Positions 1 to 7,033 of a stretch of 16,646 nt of DNA are shown piece by piece. The stretch is taken from contig JBFOMC010000303.1 in assembly GCA_040830565.1 (NCBI GenBank), positions 1-16,646 on the forward strand. Reading direction: 5' to 3'. The position numbers and the translations under genes were made by a program. The number at the start of each line of letters is the position of its first letter. Position 1 is the stretch's first letter. This DNA comes from JAFMPW01 sp040830565 (GTDB taxonomy: Bacteria > Bacteroidota > Bacteroidia > Flavobacteriales > Flavobacteriaceae). The notes below the pieces were generated by a model. That model was given only the letters and a program-made list of their open reading frames with translations, did not search any database and was not told where the DNA came from.

Positions 1-381
1 GTATTCCTGACGGCTGTGATATTTGTGACGGAGATGATACTGCCGACGCCGATGGCGACGGTGTTCCTGACGCCTGTGATATTTGCGATGGTGATGATGG
101 GGTTGATTCCGATGGCGACGGTATTCCTGATGCTTGTGATATTTGTGATGGTGATGACGGAGTTGATTCCGATGGGGATGGTATTCCTGATGCTTGTGAT
201 ATTTGTGATGGTGATGACGGAGTGGATTCCGATGGCGATGGAGTACCTGATGCCTGTGACATCTGCGATGGTGATGACGGAGTGGATTCTGATGGCGACG
301 GTGTTCCTGATGCTTGTGACATTTGCGATGGTGATGACAGCGCAGATGCCGATGGCGATGGTATCCCAGATGCGTGTGACG
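1..381 (+). repeat. 60-bp tandem repeat array, six full copies plus a partial copy
   Basis: The period is exactly 60 bases (20 codons), so the frame is kept. Units begin at 1, 61, 121, 181, 241 and 301 with a diverging partial unit from 361. The units at 121 and 181 differ at only two positions, which suggests recent duplication or gene conversion. The array probably starts before the window. Because the period is a multiple of three, the other frames also stay open here and create false long ORFs. Confidence 0.95.
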
Positions 382-1172
382 TTGAGGAATGCGATGGCGT
401 GGACAATGATGGGGACGGAGAAATTGATGAAGGACTAGACTGCGATGATACGCCTCCCACAGGTTGTGAAACTGCCTATGCCAGATATGCAGAAAGTAAT
501 TCTTGCTTTATTGATGATGGTTTGGGAGCCAACCGATGGGGATGGACCAACTTCTTTGGACAAACCGGTACCTATACAATGGATATCTATGCGGCTGCCG
601 GTCAATGTGATCTTACGAAGGGAACCAAAACGGGTGAAGTGACCGTAGAGTATACGCAAAATTCGGTGACAGTCACTGGTGAAATGCTTCCCGGCTTTGT
701 CATGAATGTGGCGCACTTGTATGTTGGCGATCAGCCTTATCCCTTAAAGAACGGATCTCCTACTGTGGCCAACGGGCAATTAGGAAATACCATTGATTTG
801 GATGCTGATACAAGTGTCACCTTTGGTCCTATTGACGTAAGTTCGTTTACCAACGGCATATATATCATTTTCCATGCTGAGACCTGTGGCGCTCCAGCCG
901 GTAAGGCTCCCGTTACATCAGCTGTGAAAACCTATCACAAACCATATGAGAATACAGTTAATCTGGATTTAGAAATTCCATATGATGCTAATATAGATGT
1001 TGAATTTATAGACATTTCCGGGAGGCTAGTAATGAAGAAAAATCTCGGGCGGGTAAGCTCGGGTAGAAATACAATCCCATTAAGAATAAATGGACTTGCC
1101 ACCGAAGTTCACATCATGATAATTAAAACGGGGAAAGAATTCATGAGGAAGAAGGTTTATTTCCTTAGATAG
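3..1172 (+). CDS. Thrombospondin type 3 repeat protein with T9SS-type C-terminal sorting domain (5' end outside window)
   Basis: The reading frame is open from the window edge, so the start codon and any signal peptide lie upstream; 389 residues are visible. Residues 1 to about 125 are 20-residue units of the form CDICDGDDGVDSDGDGVPDA, which match calcium-binding thrombospondin type 3-like repeats (DxDxDGxxD). A motif CDGVDNDGDGEIDE follows; it resembles the MopE-type metal-binding motif CDGxDNDCDGxxDE but has Gly in place of the second Cys. Next comes a domain of about 170 residues starting GCETAYAR, of a kind I recall in many secreted Bacteroidota proteins. The last 76 residues (with IDISGRLV) look like a type A T9SS sorting domain, although the usual YPNP motif at its start is not clear. 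The protein is therefore probably exported across the outer membrane and kept at the surface or released. Its specific role is unknown. A hairpin terminator follows 34 bases after the stop. Confidence 0.85.
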   Translation: MPDGCDICDGDDTADADGDGVPDACDICDGDDGVDSDGDGIPDACDICDGDDGVDSDGDGIPDACDICDGDDGVDSDGDGVPDACDICDGDDGVDSDGDGVPDACDICDGDDSADADGDGIPDACDVEECDGVDNDGDGEIDEGLDCDDTPPTGCETAYARYAESNSCFIDDGLGANRWGWTNFFGQTGTYTMDIYAAAGQCDLTKGTKTGEVTVEYTQNSVTVTGEMLPGFVMNVAHLYVGDQPYPLKNGSPTVANGQLGNTIDLDADTSVTFGPIDVSSFTNGIYIIFHAETCGAPAGKAPVTSAVKTYHKPYENTVNLDLEIPYDANIDVEFIDISGRLVMKKNLGRVSSGRNTIPLRINGLATEVHIMIIKTGKEFMRKKVYFLR

Positions 1173-1206
1173 AAATATAAAAATTATTCCCTTTCAATCA
1201 TTAAAA

Positions 1207-1235
1207 AAAGCCCTGACGTTTTTTGTCGGGGCTTT
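1207..1235 (+). terminator. Rho-independent-type terminator after the TSP3/T9SS gene
   Basis: An 11-bp stem pairs 1207-1217 (AAAGCCCTGAC) with 1225-1235 (GTCGGGGCTTT), with one G-T wobble and a loop of GTTTTTT. It begins 34 bases after the stop at 1172. The T run after the stem is short (three T, already inside the stem), so it may act partly as an mRNA 3'-end stabiliser. Confidence 0.75.
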
Positions 1236-1394
1236 ACGCATTAAGTTGGTTATGTTTGATAAGATTTGGGACTACGAATATGAGACTTAAGTAGGGCAAA
1301 AAAAAAGAATAGTTGTAAAGCTGCATTTTTTGTATGCTAACCGTTTCCATTTTGATGTATGAATTTTTGGAAGCTTTAGAATTTAGAAGAAAAC

Positions 1395-1426
1395 AAAAAT
1401 CCCGGACTATGAGGCCCGGGATTTTT
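1395..1426 (-). terminator. Strong hairpin terminator, probably bidirectional, at the 3' end of the fasciclin gene
   Basis: An 11-bp perfect stem pairs 1395-1405 (AAAAATCCCGG) with 1416-1426 (CCGGGATTTTT) around a 10-base loop. It lies 22 bases beyond the stop of the minus-strand fasciclin gene and reads there into TTTTTGTTTTC. On the plus strand the hairpin ends in a run of eight T (1422-1429), so it would also stop plus-strand transcription from the other side. Confidence 0.8.
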
Positions 1427-1447
1427 TTTAGCTGGGAAAGGAGCTTT

Positions 1448-2845
1448 TTAGTTCTGGGTATCAGGTAGTAGAACAGTATTTAGAACGTGAACTACTCCAT
1501 TGGCAGCCTGCACGTCTACAGCAATTATACCTATCCCTGAGTTACCAGCCCCATCAGTGATATCTGCAATATTATCGCCTGTACCCGGAAGGTTTACAGT
1601 AATCGCATCGCCTTCCAAAGTAGCGGCAGAAATTCCATCACTTAAATCGGACGATCGCAGGTTTGTACTGCCAATCACATGATGTTGTAAAACGCTGGTT
1701 AACAAGCCTTCCTCAATGTCAGAAACCATAGTCCAGTCCTGATTCGTGTCGAGTAAATTCTGAAATGCAGTATCCGTTGGTGCAAAAACAGTAAAGGGTC
1801 CCTCACCGGATAACACACTCACAAAGTCAGTGGCAGGCGTAGCATCTGTCAGAGCACTGACCAGAGGGCCAAAAGTAGGATCTGCGACAGCGAAGGTGAC
1901 CACCGTTGGAATATCAATTACTGCGTCTACAGCATGGATCACTCCATTAGTAGCAACAATATCTGCTGCAGCTACATTGCTTGTTCCGTTAAAAGTAACA
2001 CCGTTGTCTGTATTAATATAGAGGCTAAGATTGTCTCCATCGGCATTGGTGGCGGCAGTGGAAATGTAAGAATTGGATAAGCCACTAGCGAGTGCTACGG
2101 TACCGGCAATCACATGATTAGAAAGTATATCAGCCAAATCGTTTCCATTGGGATTTGTAAAGGCATTAAAAGCCGCATTAACAGGAGCGAAGACGGTAAA
2201 ATCCGTGGTACTGCTCGAAAGTAGATCCGTAAAGGTTGTATTTCCACCTGCGGTAAGTGCCCCCACCAATTCTGATAAGTCGGCGTTTGCCAAGGCATGA
2301 TCCACTATATTAGGTAGTCCAATGACCCCATCAACCACATGAATCACTCCATTAGAGGCTGTAACGTCTGGTACGCTGACATTGGAAGTACCGTTAATAG
2401 ATACGCCATTTGAGGTATCAATATAAAGACTTAGGTTATTACCGCCCGCTCCGGCGGTCGATAAGGAGTTGAGGTAAGTCGTACTAAGACCCGAAGACAA
2501 ATTTTCTCCTGAAACCACGTGGTTAAGTAGTACTTGTGTAAGTACGTCCAAGGGAACATCTTCAAGAGATGCGAAATTATTCTGAGTTAAAAAGGCCTGA
2601 AAAGCGGCATTTGTTGGAGCAAAGACGGTGAAGGGTCCGTCTGCCTGTAAGGCCGTAACCAGATTTGCTCTTTGCAAAGCGGCTACGAGACTACTCAGAT
2701 CACTGCTGGCTATCGCCGTAGCTACAATATCGTTTTGCTGCATTGGTATTTCGTTACTGTCATCGTCTAGAGAACACGAAGTGATCAATAGGGAAAAGAA
2801 CAACATACTACATAGGGCGAGGGAATTGGAAACTACTTTTTTCAT
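1448..2845 (-). CDS. Lipoprotein with three fasciclin (FAS1) domains
   Basis: This 465-residue protein starts MKKVVSNSLALCSML and has a lipoprotein signal with lipobox LITSC (Cys24). The stretch after the cysteine, SLDDDSNE, resembles the acidic export signal of surface lipoproteins described for Flavobacterium and Capnocytophaga, so it may face outward. Three FAS1 domains follow, at about 39-178, 179-313 and 314-462. Each carries the conserved FTVFAPxxxAF motif (72-82, 216-226, 351-361) and ends with NGVIHVVDxVI-type motifs (165-175, 300-310, 449-459). FAS1 domains are adhesion modules; in bacteria a role in attachment or matrix is likely but not shown here. The frame stays open 29 codons further upstream, but the start at 2845 is preferred because it sits directly before the signal peptide. 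It is transcribed alone, divergently from mnmA. Confidence 0.92.
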   Translation of the reverse strand: MKKVVSNSLALCSMLFFSLLITSCSLDDDSNEIPMQQNDIVATAIASSDLSSLVAALQRANLVTALQADGPFTVFAPTNAAFQAFLTQNNFASLEDVPLDVLTQVLLNHVVSGENLSSGLSTTYLNSLSTAGAGGNNLSLYIDTSNGVSINGTSNVSVPDVTASNGVIHVVDGVIGLPNIVDHALANADLSELVGALTAGGNTTFTDLLSSSTTDFTVFAPVNAAFNAFTNPNGNDLADILSNHVIAGTVALASGLSNSYISTAATNADGDNLSLYINTDNGVTFNGTSNVAAADIVATNGVIHAVDAVIDIPTVVTFAVADPTFGPLVSALTDATPATDFVSVLSGEGPFTVFAPTDTAFQNLLDTNQDWTMVSDIEEGLLTSVLQHHVIGSTNLRSSDLSDGISAATLEGDAITVNLPGTGDNIADITDGAGNSGIGIIAVDVQAANGVVHVLNTVLLPDTQN

Positions 2846-2849
2846 AATT

Positions 2850-2995
2850 TTTTGTTTAATGATAAATGTTAATAGTTGAACAAAATTGAAATCAGCCAAA
2901 AAATAATTCCATGGTTCCGAAGGCAACATCATGGAAATTTGAGATTTCTACTGCTAGGATGTGGAAGATTAGAAGCGTTGCTTTTGTTTAATGAT
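2850..2995. repeat. 14-bp direct repeat in the fasciclin-mnmA intergenic region
   Basis: TTTTGTTTAATGAT occurs at 2850-2863 and again at 2982-2995 in the same orientation, 132 bases apart. The first copy lies in the A/T-rich leader right before the fasciclin start codon. It could be a regulatory site or chance in A/T-rich DNA. Confidence 0.5.
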
Positions 2996-3012
2996 TTTTA
3001 TAAAAAGTTTAA

Positions 3013-3020
3013 CAAAATTA
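3013..3020 (-). promoter_or_regulatory. Possible -7 promoter element for the fasciclin gene
   Basis: Minus-strand TAATTTTG matches the Bacteroidota -7 consensus TAnnTTTG. It would give a leader of about 160 bases. No clear -33 TTTG was found at the expected distance, so this is a motif match only. Confidence 0.3.
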
Positions 3021-3073
3021 TCGACGAAAGGCGATCACTTTAGAAAATTAAAGACCCATGCAGAGCTTTTTTG

Positions 3074-3081
3074 TATTTTTG
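3074..3081 (+). promoter_or_regulatory. Probable -7 promoter element of mnmA
   Basis: TATTTTTG fits the Bacteroidota -7 consensus TAnnTTTG and ends 16 bases before the ATG at 3098, giving a very short leader. No convincing -33 TTG lies about 20 bases upstream. If this promoter is used, the start must be 3098 rather than an in-frame TTG at 3071, which lies upstream of the element. Confidence 0.45.
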
Positions 3082-3097
3082 CAGTTCAAAATTTCAG

Positions 3098-4288
3098 ATG
3101 AAAAAAGTAGTTGTCGGTCTTTCAGGAGGAGTAGATTCTAGCGTGGCTGCGTATCTTTTAAAGGAACAGGGGTACGAGGTGATAGGCCTTTTTATGAAAA
3201 ATTGGCACGACGACTCCGTTACCATTTCCAAAGAATGCCCATGGTTAGAGGATAGCAATGATGCACTTATTGTTGCAGAGAAGCTGGGTATTCCTTTTCA
3301 AACAGTAGATCTCAGCACCGAGTACAAGGAAAGAATTGTAGACTACATGTTTCGTGAATACGAAATGGGGAGGACACCAAATCCGGACGTACTTTGCAAT
3401 AGGGAAATTAAATTCGATGTTTTTCTTAAGATTGCACTTCAATTAGGGGCAGACTTTGTAGCCACGGGCCACTATTGCAGAAAAGGAGTGCTTAAAAATG
3501 AAGACGGATCTGAAAGCTATCAGCTACTCGCCGGGAAGGATGCCAATAAGGATCAATCTTATTTTCTATGTCAATTATCTCAGGAACAATTGTCTAAAAC
3601 CCTTTTCCCAATTGGAGATTTAACTAAACCTGAAGTTCGCCGAATTGCAGCTGAACATCAATTGATTACAGCCGATAAGAAAGATTCTCAAGGACTGTGC
3701 TTTATAGGCAAAGTGCGACTGCCCGACTTTTTACAACAGCAGCTCAGACCTAAAAAAGGTGTTATTGTTGAAGTCCCTGCGAATATACCTCAGTACCATA
3801 GAAAGAAGCCAAAATTCGAAACTAAGGAGGAGGAACTGGCATATTATTCAGAAAAACCGGTATATGCCTTAGACGATGGTAGGGTAGTAGGAGAGCATCA
3901 AGGGGCGCATTACTTTACGATCGGGCAACGTAAGGGGCTTGATGTCGGTGGAACAAGGGAACCGCTTTTTGTCATAGAGACCGATGTAGAGGAAAACGTT
4001 ATTTATACAGGTCAGGGAAAAGCGCATCCCGGACTATACAGAAGAACCCTTTTTGTTTCTGAAGAAGAACTGCATTGGGTCCGCCCCGATCTGGCGCTGG
4101 ATGTGGATGCTTCCATGGAGGTCATGGCCCGGATCAGGTATAGGCAACCCTTGCAACAAGCGACACTATACAAAATAGATAAGGGTTTGTATGTTGATTT
4201 TAAAGAGGAGCAAGCCGCCATAACCGAAGGTCAGTTTGTGGCCTGGTATATTGGTGAGGAACTAGTTGGATCCGGGGTTATTTCTTAG
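3098..4288 (+). CDS. mnmA: tRNA-specific 2-thiouridylase MnmA
   Basis: MnmA activates U34 of tRNAs for Lys, Glu and Gln with ATP and transfers sulfur to C2, the first step of mnm5s2U wobble modification in the cytoplasm. The 396-residue protein starts MKKVVVGLSGGVDSS, which contains the PP-loop ATP pyrophosphatase motif (SGGVDSS, residues 9-15). The sulfur-chemistry cysteines are Cys100 in PNPDVLCN and Cys201 in GLCFIG. The RNA-binding and C-terminal barrel signature HYFTIGQRKGL is at about 271-281. Compared with the E. coli type there is an extra segment of about 35 residues (222-258) before that signature, which I recall as common in Bacteroidota. The start at 3098 puts the PP-loop at the usual distance from the N-terminus. 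The next gene follows after 58 bases on the same strand and could be co-transcribed. Confidence 0.97.
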   Translation: MKKVVVGLSGGVDSSVAAYLLKEQGYEVIGLFMKNWHDDSVTISKECPWLEDSNDALIVAEKLGIPFQTVDLSTEYKERIVDYMFREYEMGRTPNPDVLCNREIKFDVFLKIALQLGADFVATGHYCRKGVLKNEDGSESYQLLAGKDANKDQSYFLCQLSQEQLSKTLFPIGDLTKPEVRRIAAEHQLITADKKDSQGLCFIGKVRLPDFLQQQLRPKKGVIVEVPANIPQYHRKKPKFETKEEELAYYSEKPVYALDDGRVVGEHQGAHYFTIGQRKGLDVGGTREPLFVIETDVEENVIYTGQGKAHPGLYRRTLFVSEEELHWVRPDLALDVDASMEVMARIRYRQPLQQATLYKIDKGLYVDFKEEQAAITEGQFVAWYIGEELVGSGVIS

Positions 4289-4334
4289 TGCTATCCAAAT
4301 AAGAAAGCTATCTTTAGTCAGACTTAAGTTTCAC

Positions 4335-4340
4335 GGAGAA
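4335..4340 (+). promoter_or_regulatory. Shine-Dalgarno-like GGAGAA before the NMO/FabK-like gene
   Basis: GGAGAA lies six bases before the ATG at 4347. It is one of the few purine-rich ribosome sites in this window and supports starting at 4347 rather than at an upstream in-frame ATG (4266) inside mnmA. Confidence 0.4.
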
Positions 4341-4346
4341 TTACAT

Positions 4347-5288
4347 ATGCAAAATAGAATAAAAGCACTTTTTGATATTGAATACCCACTTATTCAGGCT
4401 GGGATGATTTGGGCCAGTGGCTGGCGGTTAGCCTCAGCAGTTTCTGAGGCTGGTGGTCTGGGGTTAATTGGAGCAGGAAGTATGTATCCTGAAGTGCTCA
4501 AAGAACACATAAAAAAATGCCAGCAAGCGACAAGCAAACCCTTTGGGGTTAACGTACCCATGCTGTATCCGGATATTGATAAGATCATGGAAATCATCAT
4601 TGAGCTTGGCGTTAAAATTGTTTTTACCTCTGCGGGAAATCCCAAAACATGGACAACCTACCTAAAAGAAAACAACATTACCGTAGTCCACGTGGTTAGC
4701 AGCTTAAAATTTGCGTTAAAGGCCCAGGAGGCTGGTGTAGATGCCGTTGTGGCAGAGGGTTTTGAAGCCGGTGGACATAACGGGAGAGATGAAACTACTA
4801 CCCTTACGCTGATTCCGGCGGTAAAGGAAGTTTTGCAATTACCCCTAATTGCCGCTGGAGGCATTGCTACGGGCAGGAGCATGTTGGCAGCCATGGTACT
4901 TGGAGCAGATGGGGTGCAAATTGGCAGTAGATTCGTAGCCAGCAATGAGGCATCTTCCCATCAATTGTTTAAAGAAAAAGTAGTTGAGGCTGGGGAGGGA
5001 GATACGCAACTAACGCTAAAGGAGTTGGCCCCTGTCCGCTTGCTTAAAAACAAATTCTACGAAGATGTACAGCAAGCTTATGCACGCTGCGCATCTCCGG
5101 AAGACCTCAAGAATTTGCTTGGAAGAGCAAGAGCAAAAAAAGGCATGTTCGAAGGTGACCTTGAAGAAGGCGAACTTGAAATAGGTCAGGTTGCCGCTTT
5201 AATTCACGATATTAAACCAGCCGCTCAGATTGTCGCCGATATCATTGAAGAGTTTGAGGAGGCCAAAATGGCCATCTCTCAGATGTGA
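4347..5288 (+). CDS. NAD(P)H-dependent flavin oxidoreductase: nitronate monooxygenase / FabK-like enoyl-ACP reductase
   Basis: This is a 313-residue TIM-barrel flavoprotein of the 2-nitropropane dioxygenase family. Visible signatures are IEYPLIQAGM near the N-terminus, the FMN phosphate-binding stretch AAGGIATGRSML (169-180) with GADGVQIGSRF (186-196), and the active-site region AEGFEAGGHNGRD (136-148), with His144 as the likely catalytic residue. The family contains nitronate monooxygenases and also FabK, the FMN-dependent enoyl-ACP reductase of fatty acid synthesis. From memory the resemblance to pneumococcal FabK runs through the whole length, including FGVNV, TSAGNP and the C-terminal GD..xGE...GQVAALI stretch. 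The enzyme could therefore be either. It is probably soluble and cytoplasmic (no signal peptide). It follows mnmA and converges on the SMP-30 gene, with 17 bases between stops and no clear terminator. Confidence 0.9.
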   Translation: MQNRIKALFDIEYPLIQAGMIWASGWRLASAVSEAGGLGLIGAGSMYPEVLKEHIKKCQQATSKPFGVNVPMLYPDIDKIMEIIIELGVKIVFTSAGNPKTWTTYLKENNITVVHVVSSLKFALKAQEAGVDAVVAEGFEAGGHNGRDETTTLTLIPAVKEVLQLPLIAAGGIATGRSMLAAMVLGADGVQIGSRFVASNEASSHQLFKEKVVEAGEGDTQLTLKELAPVRLLKNKFYEDVQQAYARCASPEDLKNLLGRARAKKGMFEGDLEEGELEIGQVAALIHDIKPAAQIVADIIEEFEEAKMAISQM

Positions 5289-5305
5289 TCATAAACTAAC
5301 TCTTT

Positions 5306-6346
5306 TTACTTCAATTTAACACGCAGCAAATAGCTGTCGGCAGTGATGTAGAGGGCGGACTTGTCTTCATTAAAGGCACAATTTGAAGTTGCCTGGCCTG
5401 TTTTGATCGTTCCCAGAAGTTCTCCATCTGGAGTGAAGATAAGCACTCCTCCCGGACCTGTAGCGAAAATATTTCCAGAATCATCCACTTTTAAGCCATC
5501 GGGTAAGCCTTTTTCCTGCGGAACGAGTTCTGTAGCATCGTAAAACAATGTACCCTCACCCAAAGTACCATCTTCCATAACATCAAACACTTTCCAAATA
5601 GCCATTTCCGGATCTGAGTTGGCCACATACAGCTTCTTAGAATCCGGTGAAAATGCAATTCCATTCGGTCTAGTGAATTCTTTAGTCAATAAGGTCACTT
5701 CAAGATGTTTCCCGATTCGATATACCCCTTGAAAATCTAATTCCTTTCCAGGATCTTCCATACGTTTGGGAAGGCCATAAGGAGGGTCTGTAAAATAAAG
5801 ATCTCCATTAGTATGATAAGCGGCATCGTTAGGGCTATTAAATTTCTTGCCTTCAAAATCTGTCGCCAGAGCTGCGAACGCAGCCTTAGGTTCTACCAGG
5901 GAAGCCATCATTTGGGCTACCCTTCTTTCCCCGTGTTGGCAAAGCACCAATTCTCCATTGCTATTCAGCAATAAACCATTAGCTCCCGGCTCGCTACCTT
6001 CGAAATTACTTCCTATAAAGCCCGAAGGTTTTAAATACAATTTAGCCTCTTCTCCCTCTTTCCAGGAATAAATTGAGTTTCGGGGTATGTCTGTGTAAAG
6101 CAACATCTCAAGCTCGGGAATCCATAAAGGACCTTCTGTCCAATCATGCCCTTCGGCCAATACCTCGATAACACTTTCTTTTGGAACAACAGTCCACAAT
6201 TCCTCAGAAAGCGCTTCTATACTACCCTCCTGAAAGACTTGATGTTTTATAAGAGTTGTTGAAACTTGTTCTGAAGGCGCTTCTTTTTTTTCTTTGCATC
6301 CAAGGATGAGAATTGGAATAAAAAGGAATTTTAAGTATTTCATCAT
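5306..6346 (-). CDS. SMP-30/gluconolactonase-like (SGL) lipoprotein
   Basis: The 346-residue protein has a short lipoprotein signal ending in LILGC (Cys17), so it is probably anchored on the periplasmic side of a membrane. Residues of about 65-340 form a six-bladed beta-propeller of the SMP-30/gluconolactonase/LRE family. The likely divalent metal ligands are present: Glu71 in TEGPLW, Asn173 in SPND, Asn228 in RPNG and Asp283 in LPDG. The family hydrolyses sugar lactones or related esters, but the substrate here cannot be read from sequence. It is the last gene of a minus-strand unit, starting 16 bases after the SCO1 stop. The start could be either of two adjacent ATG codons (6346 or 6343). 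Confidence 0.88.
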   Translation of the reverse strand: MMKYLKFLFIPILILGCKEKKEAPSEQVSTTLIKHQVFQEGSIEALSEELWTVVPKESVIEVLAEGHDWTEGPLWIPELEMLLYTDIPRNSIYSWKEGEEAKLYLKPSGFIGSNFEGSEPGANGLLLNSNGELVLCQHGERRVAQMMASLVEPKAAFAALATDFEGKKFNSPNDAAYHTNGDLYFTDPPYGLPKRMEDPGKELDFQGVYRIGKHLEVTLLTKEFTRPNGIAFSPDSKKLYVANSDPEMAIWKVFDVMEDGTLGEGTLFYDATELVPQEKGLPDGLKVDDSGNIFATGPGGVLIFTPDGELLGTIKTGQATSNCAFNEDKSALYITADSYLLRVKLK

Positions 6347-6362
6347 ATGAGCAGCTAAAGAT

Positions 6363-7013
6363 TTACTGCAAAATACGAATATCCTTCACTAATCTGCTTA
6401 TCTCCTCATCTTTAGTGCCGTCATAAATACCTCTTATTTGTTTTTCCCTGTCGATGAGTATGAAATTAGGAGTGTGTATGAAATCTTGTAAAATGCCATC
6501 ACTTAGATCAGAGACGGCAAAATAGCTCTTTCTTGCAAGGCTGTAGATATGATCCTTGTCTCCGGTAGTAATATGCCATTTATCAGCAATGGCCCCTTTT
6601 TTAAGTGCATACTCCTTTAATACGGGTACACTATCGTACACCGGAGTGACCGAGAGCGATAAGAGCATGACATCATCATCTTCACTAAAGACTTCCTGGA
6701 GCTTTGCCATATTGTTGCTCATGATAGGGCAAATAGTGGGGCAACGTGTAAAGAAAAAATCTGCTACGTAAATTTTGTTGTGATAATCCTCCTGGGTGAT
6801 GGTATCTCCATGCTGATTCACAAGGGTAAAGTCGCTAACCCTGTGGTTGTTTTGAATGGCATGAAGGCTACCGTCTACAAGCTCCGGATCTATGTCCGAA
6901 GGATTGTAGACGGGTAATTCCTTTTTTAATAGGCTACTGTACTTAAACCCGACAAACAAAACCCCTAATACCAAAGCGGTAAAAATAAATGTCGATTTAG
7001 GTTTTCTCATCAT
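6363..7013 (-). CDS. SCO1/SenC/PrrC family copper chaperone or thiol protein
   Basis: The protein has 216 residues. An N-terminal membrane segment (about 8-24) anchors a thioredoxin-fold domain facing the periplasm. The SCO copper site is complete: Cys91 and Cys95 in TRCPTICP and His180 in DFIHTPNF. SCO proteins deliver copper to the CuA site of cytochrome c oxidase or act as thiol reductases towards copper-binding partners. No oxidase gene is present in this window, so the partner here is unknown. The gene lies 20 bases after the TPR gene and 16 bases before the SMP-30 gene, consistent with one transcript. The start is one of two adjacent ATG codons. Confidence 0.93.
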   Translation of the reverse strand: MMRKPKSTFIFTALVLGVLFVGFKYSSLLKKELPVYNPSDIDPELVDGSLHAIQNNHRVSDFTLVNQHGDTITQEDYHNKIYVADFFFTRCPTICPIMSNNMAKLQEVFSEDDDVMLLSLSVTPVYDSVPVLKEYALKKGAIADKWHITTGDKDHIYSLARKSYFAVSDLSDGILQDFIHTPNFILIDREKQIRGIYDGTKDEEISRLVKDIRILQ

Positions 7014-7033
7014 CAGGCTAATAGCAGTTGACC

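Larger units (their letters stand above)
1173..1447. other. 275-base convergent intergenic region
   Basis: It separates the stop codons of the TSP3/T9SS gene and the fasciclin gene and contains two hairpin terminators. Between them (about 1236-1394) the DNA is A/T-rich with a plus-strand TATGTTTG (1251-1258) that matches the -7 consensus. No gene is evident. Confidence 0.6.

Noticed and set aside
16..438. A 140-codon open frame on the plus strand through the repeat array
   Set aside because: It is a shadow: the 60-bp period keeps all frames open, and the Met/Val-rich translation is a shifted reading of the aspartate-rich repeats.
1252..1290. A 12-codon ORF beginning MFDKIWDYEYET, slightly reminiscent of the LeuC N-terminus
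   Set aside because: It is too short to support, lacks a ribosome site and shows no continuing similarity; best read as chance.
2846..2932. 29-codon N-terminal extension of the fasciclin protein
   Set aside because: It would bury the lipoprotein signal peptide 29 residues inside the protein; the start at 2845 gives a normal signal.
4266..4346. Upstream in-frame start for the NMO/FabK-like gene inside mnmA
   Set aside because: It adds residues not expected in the family, while the ATG at 4347 has a GGAGAA site and begins with the usual N-terminus.
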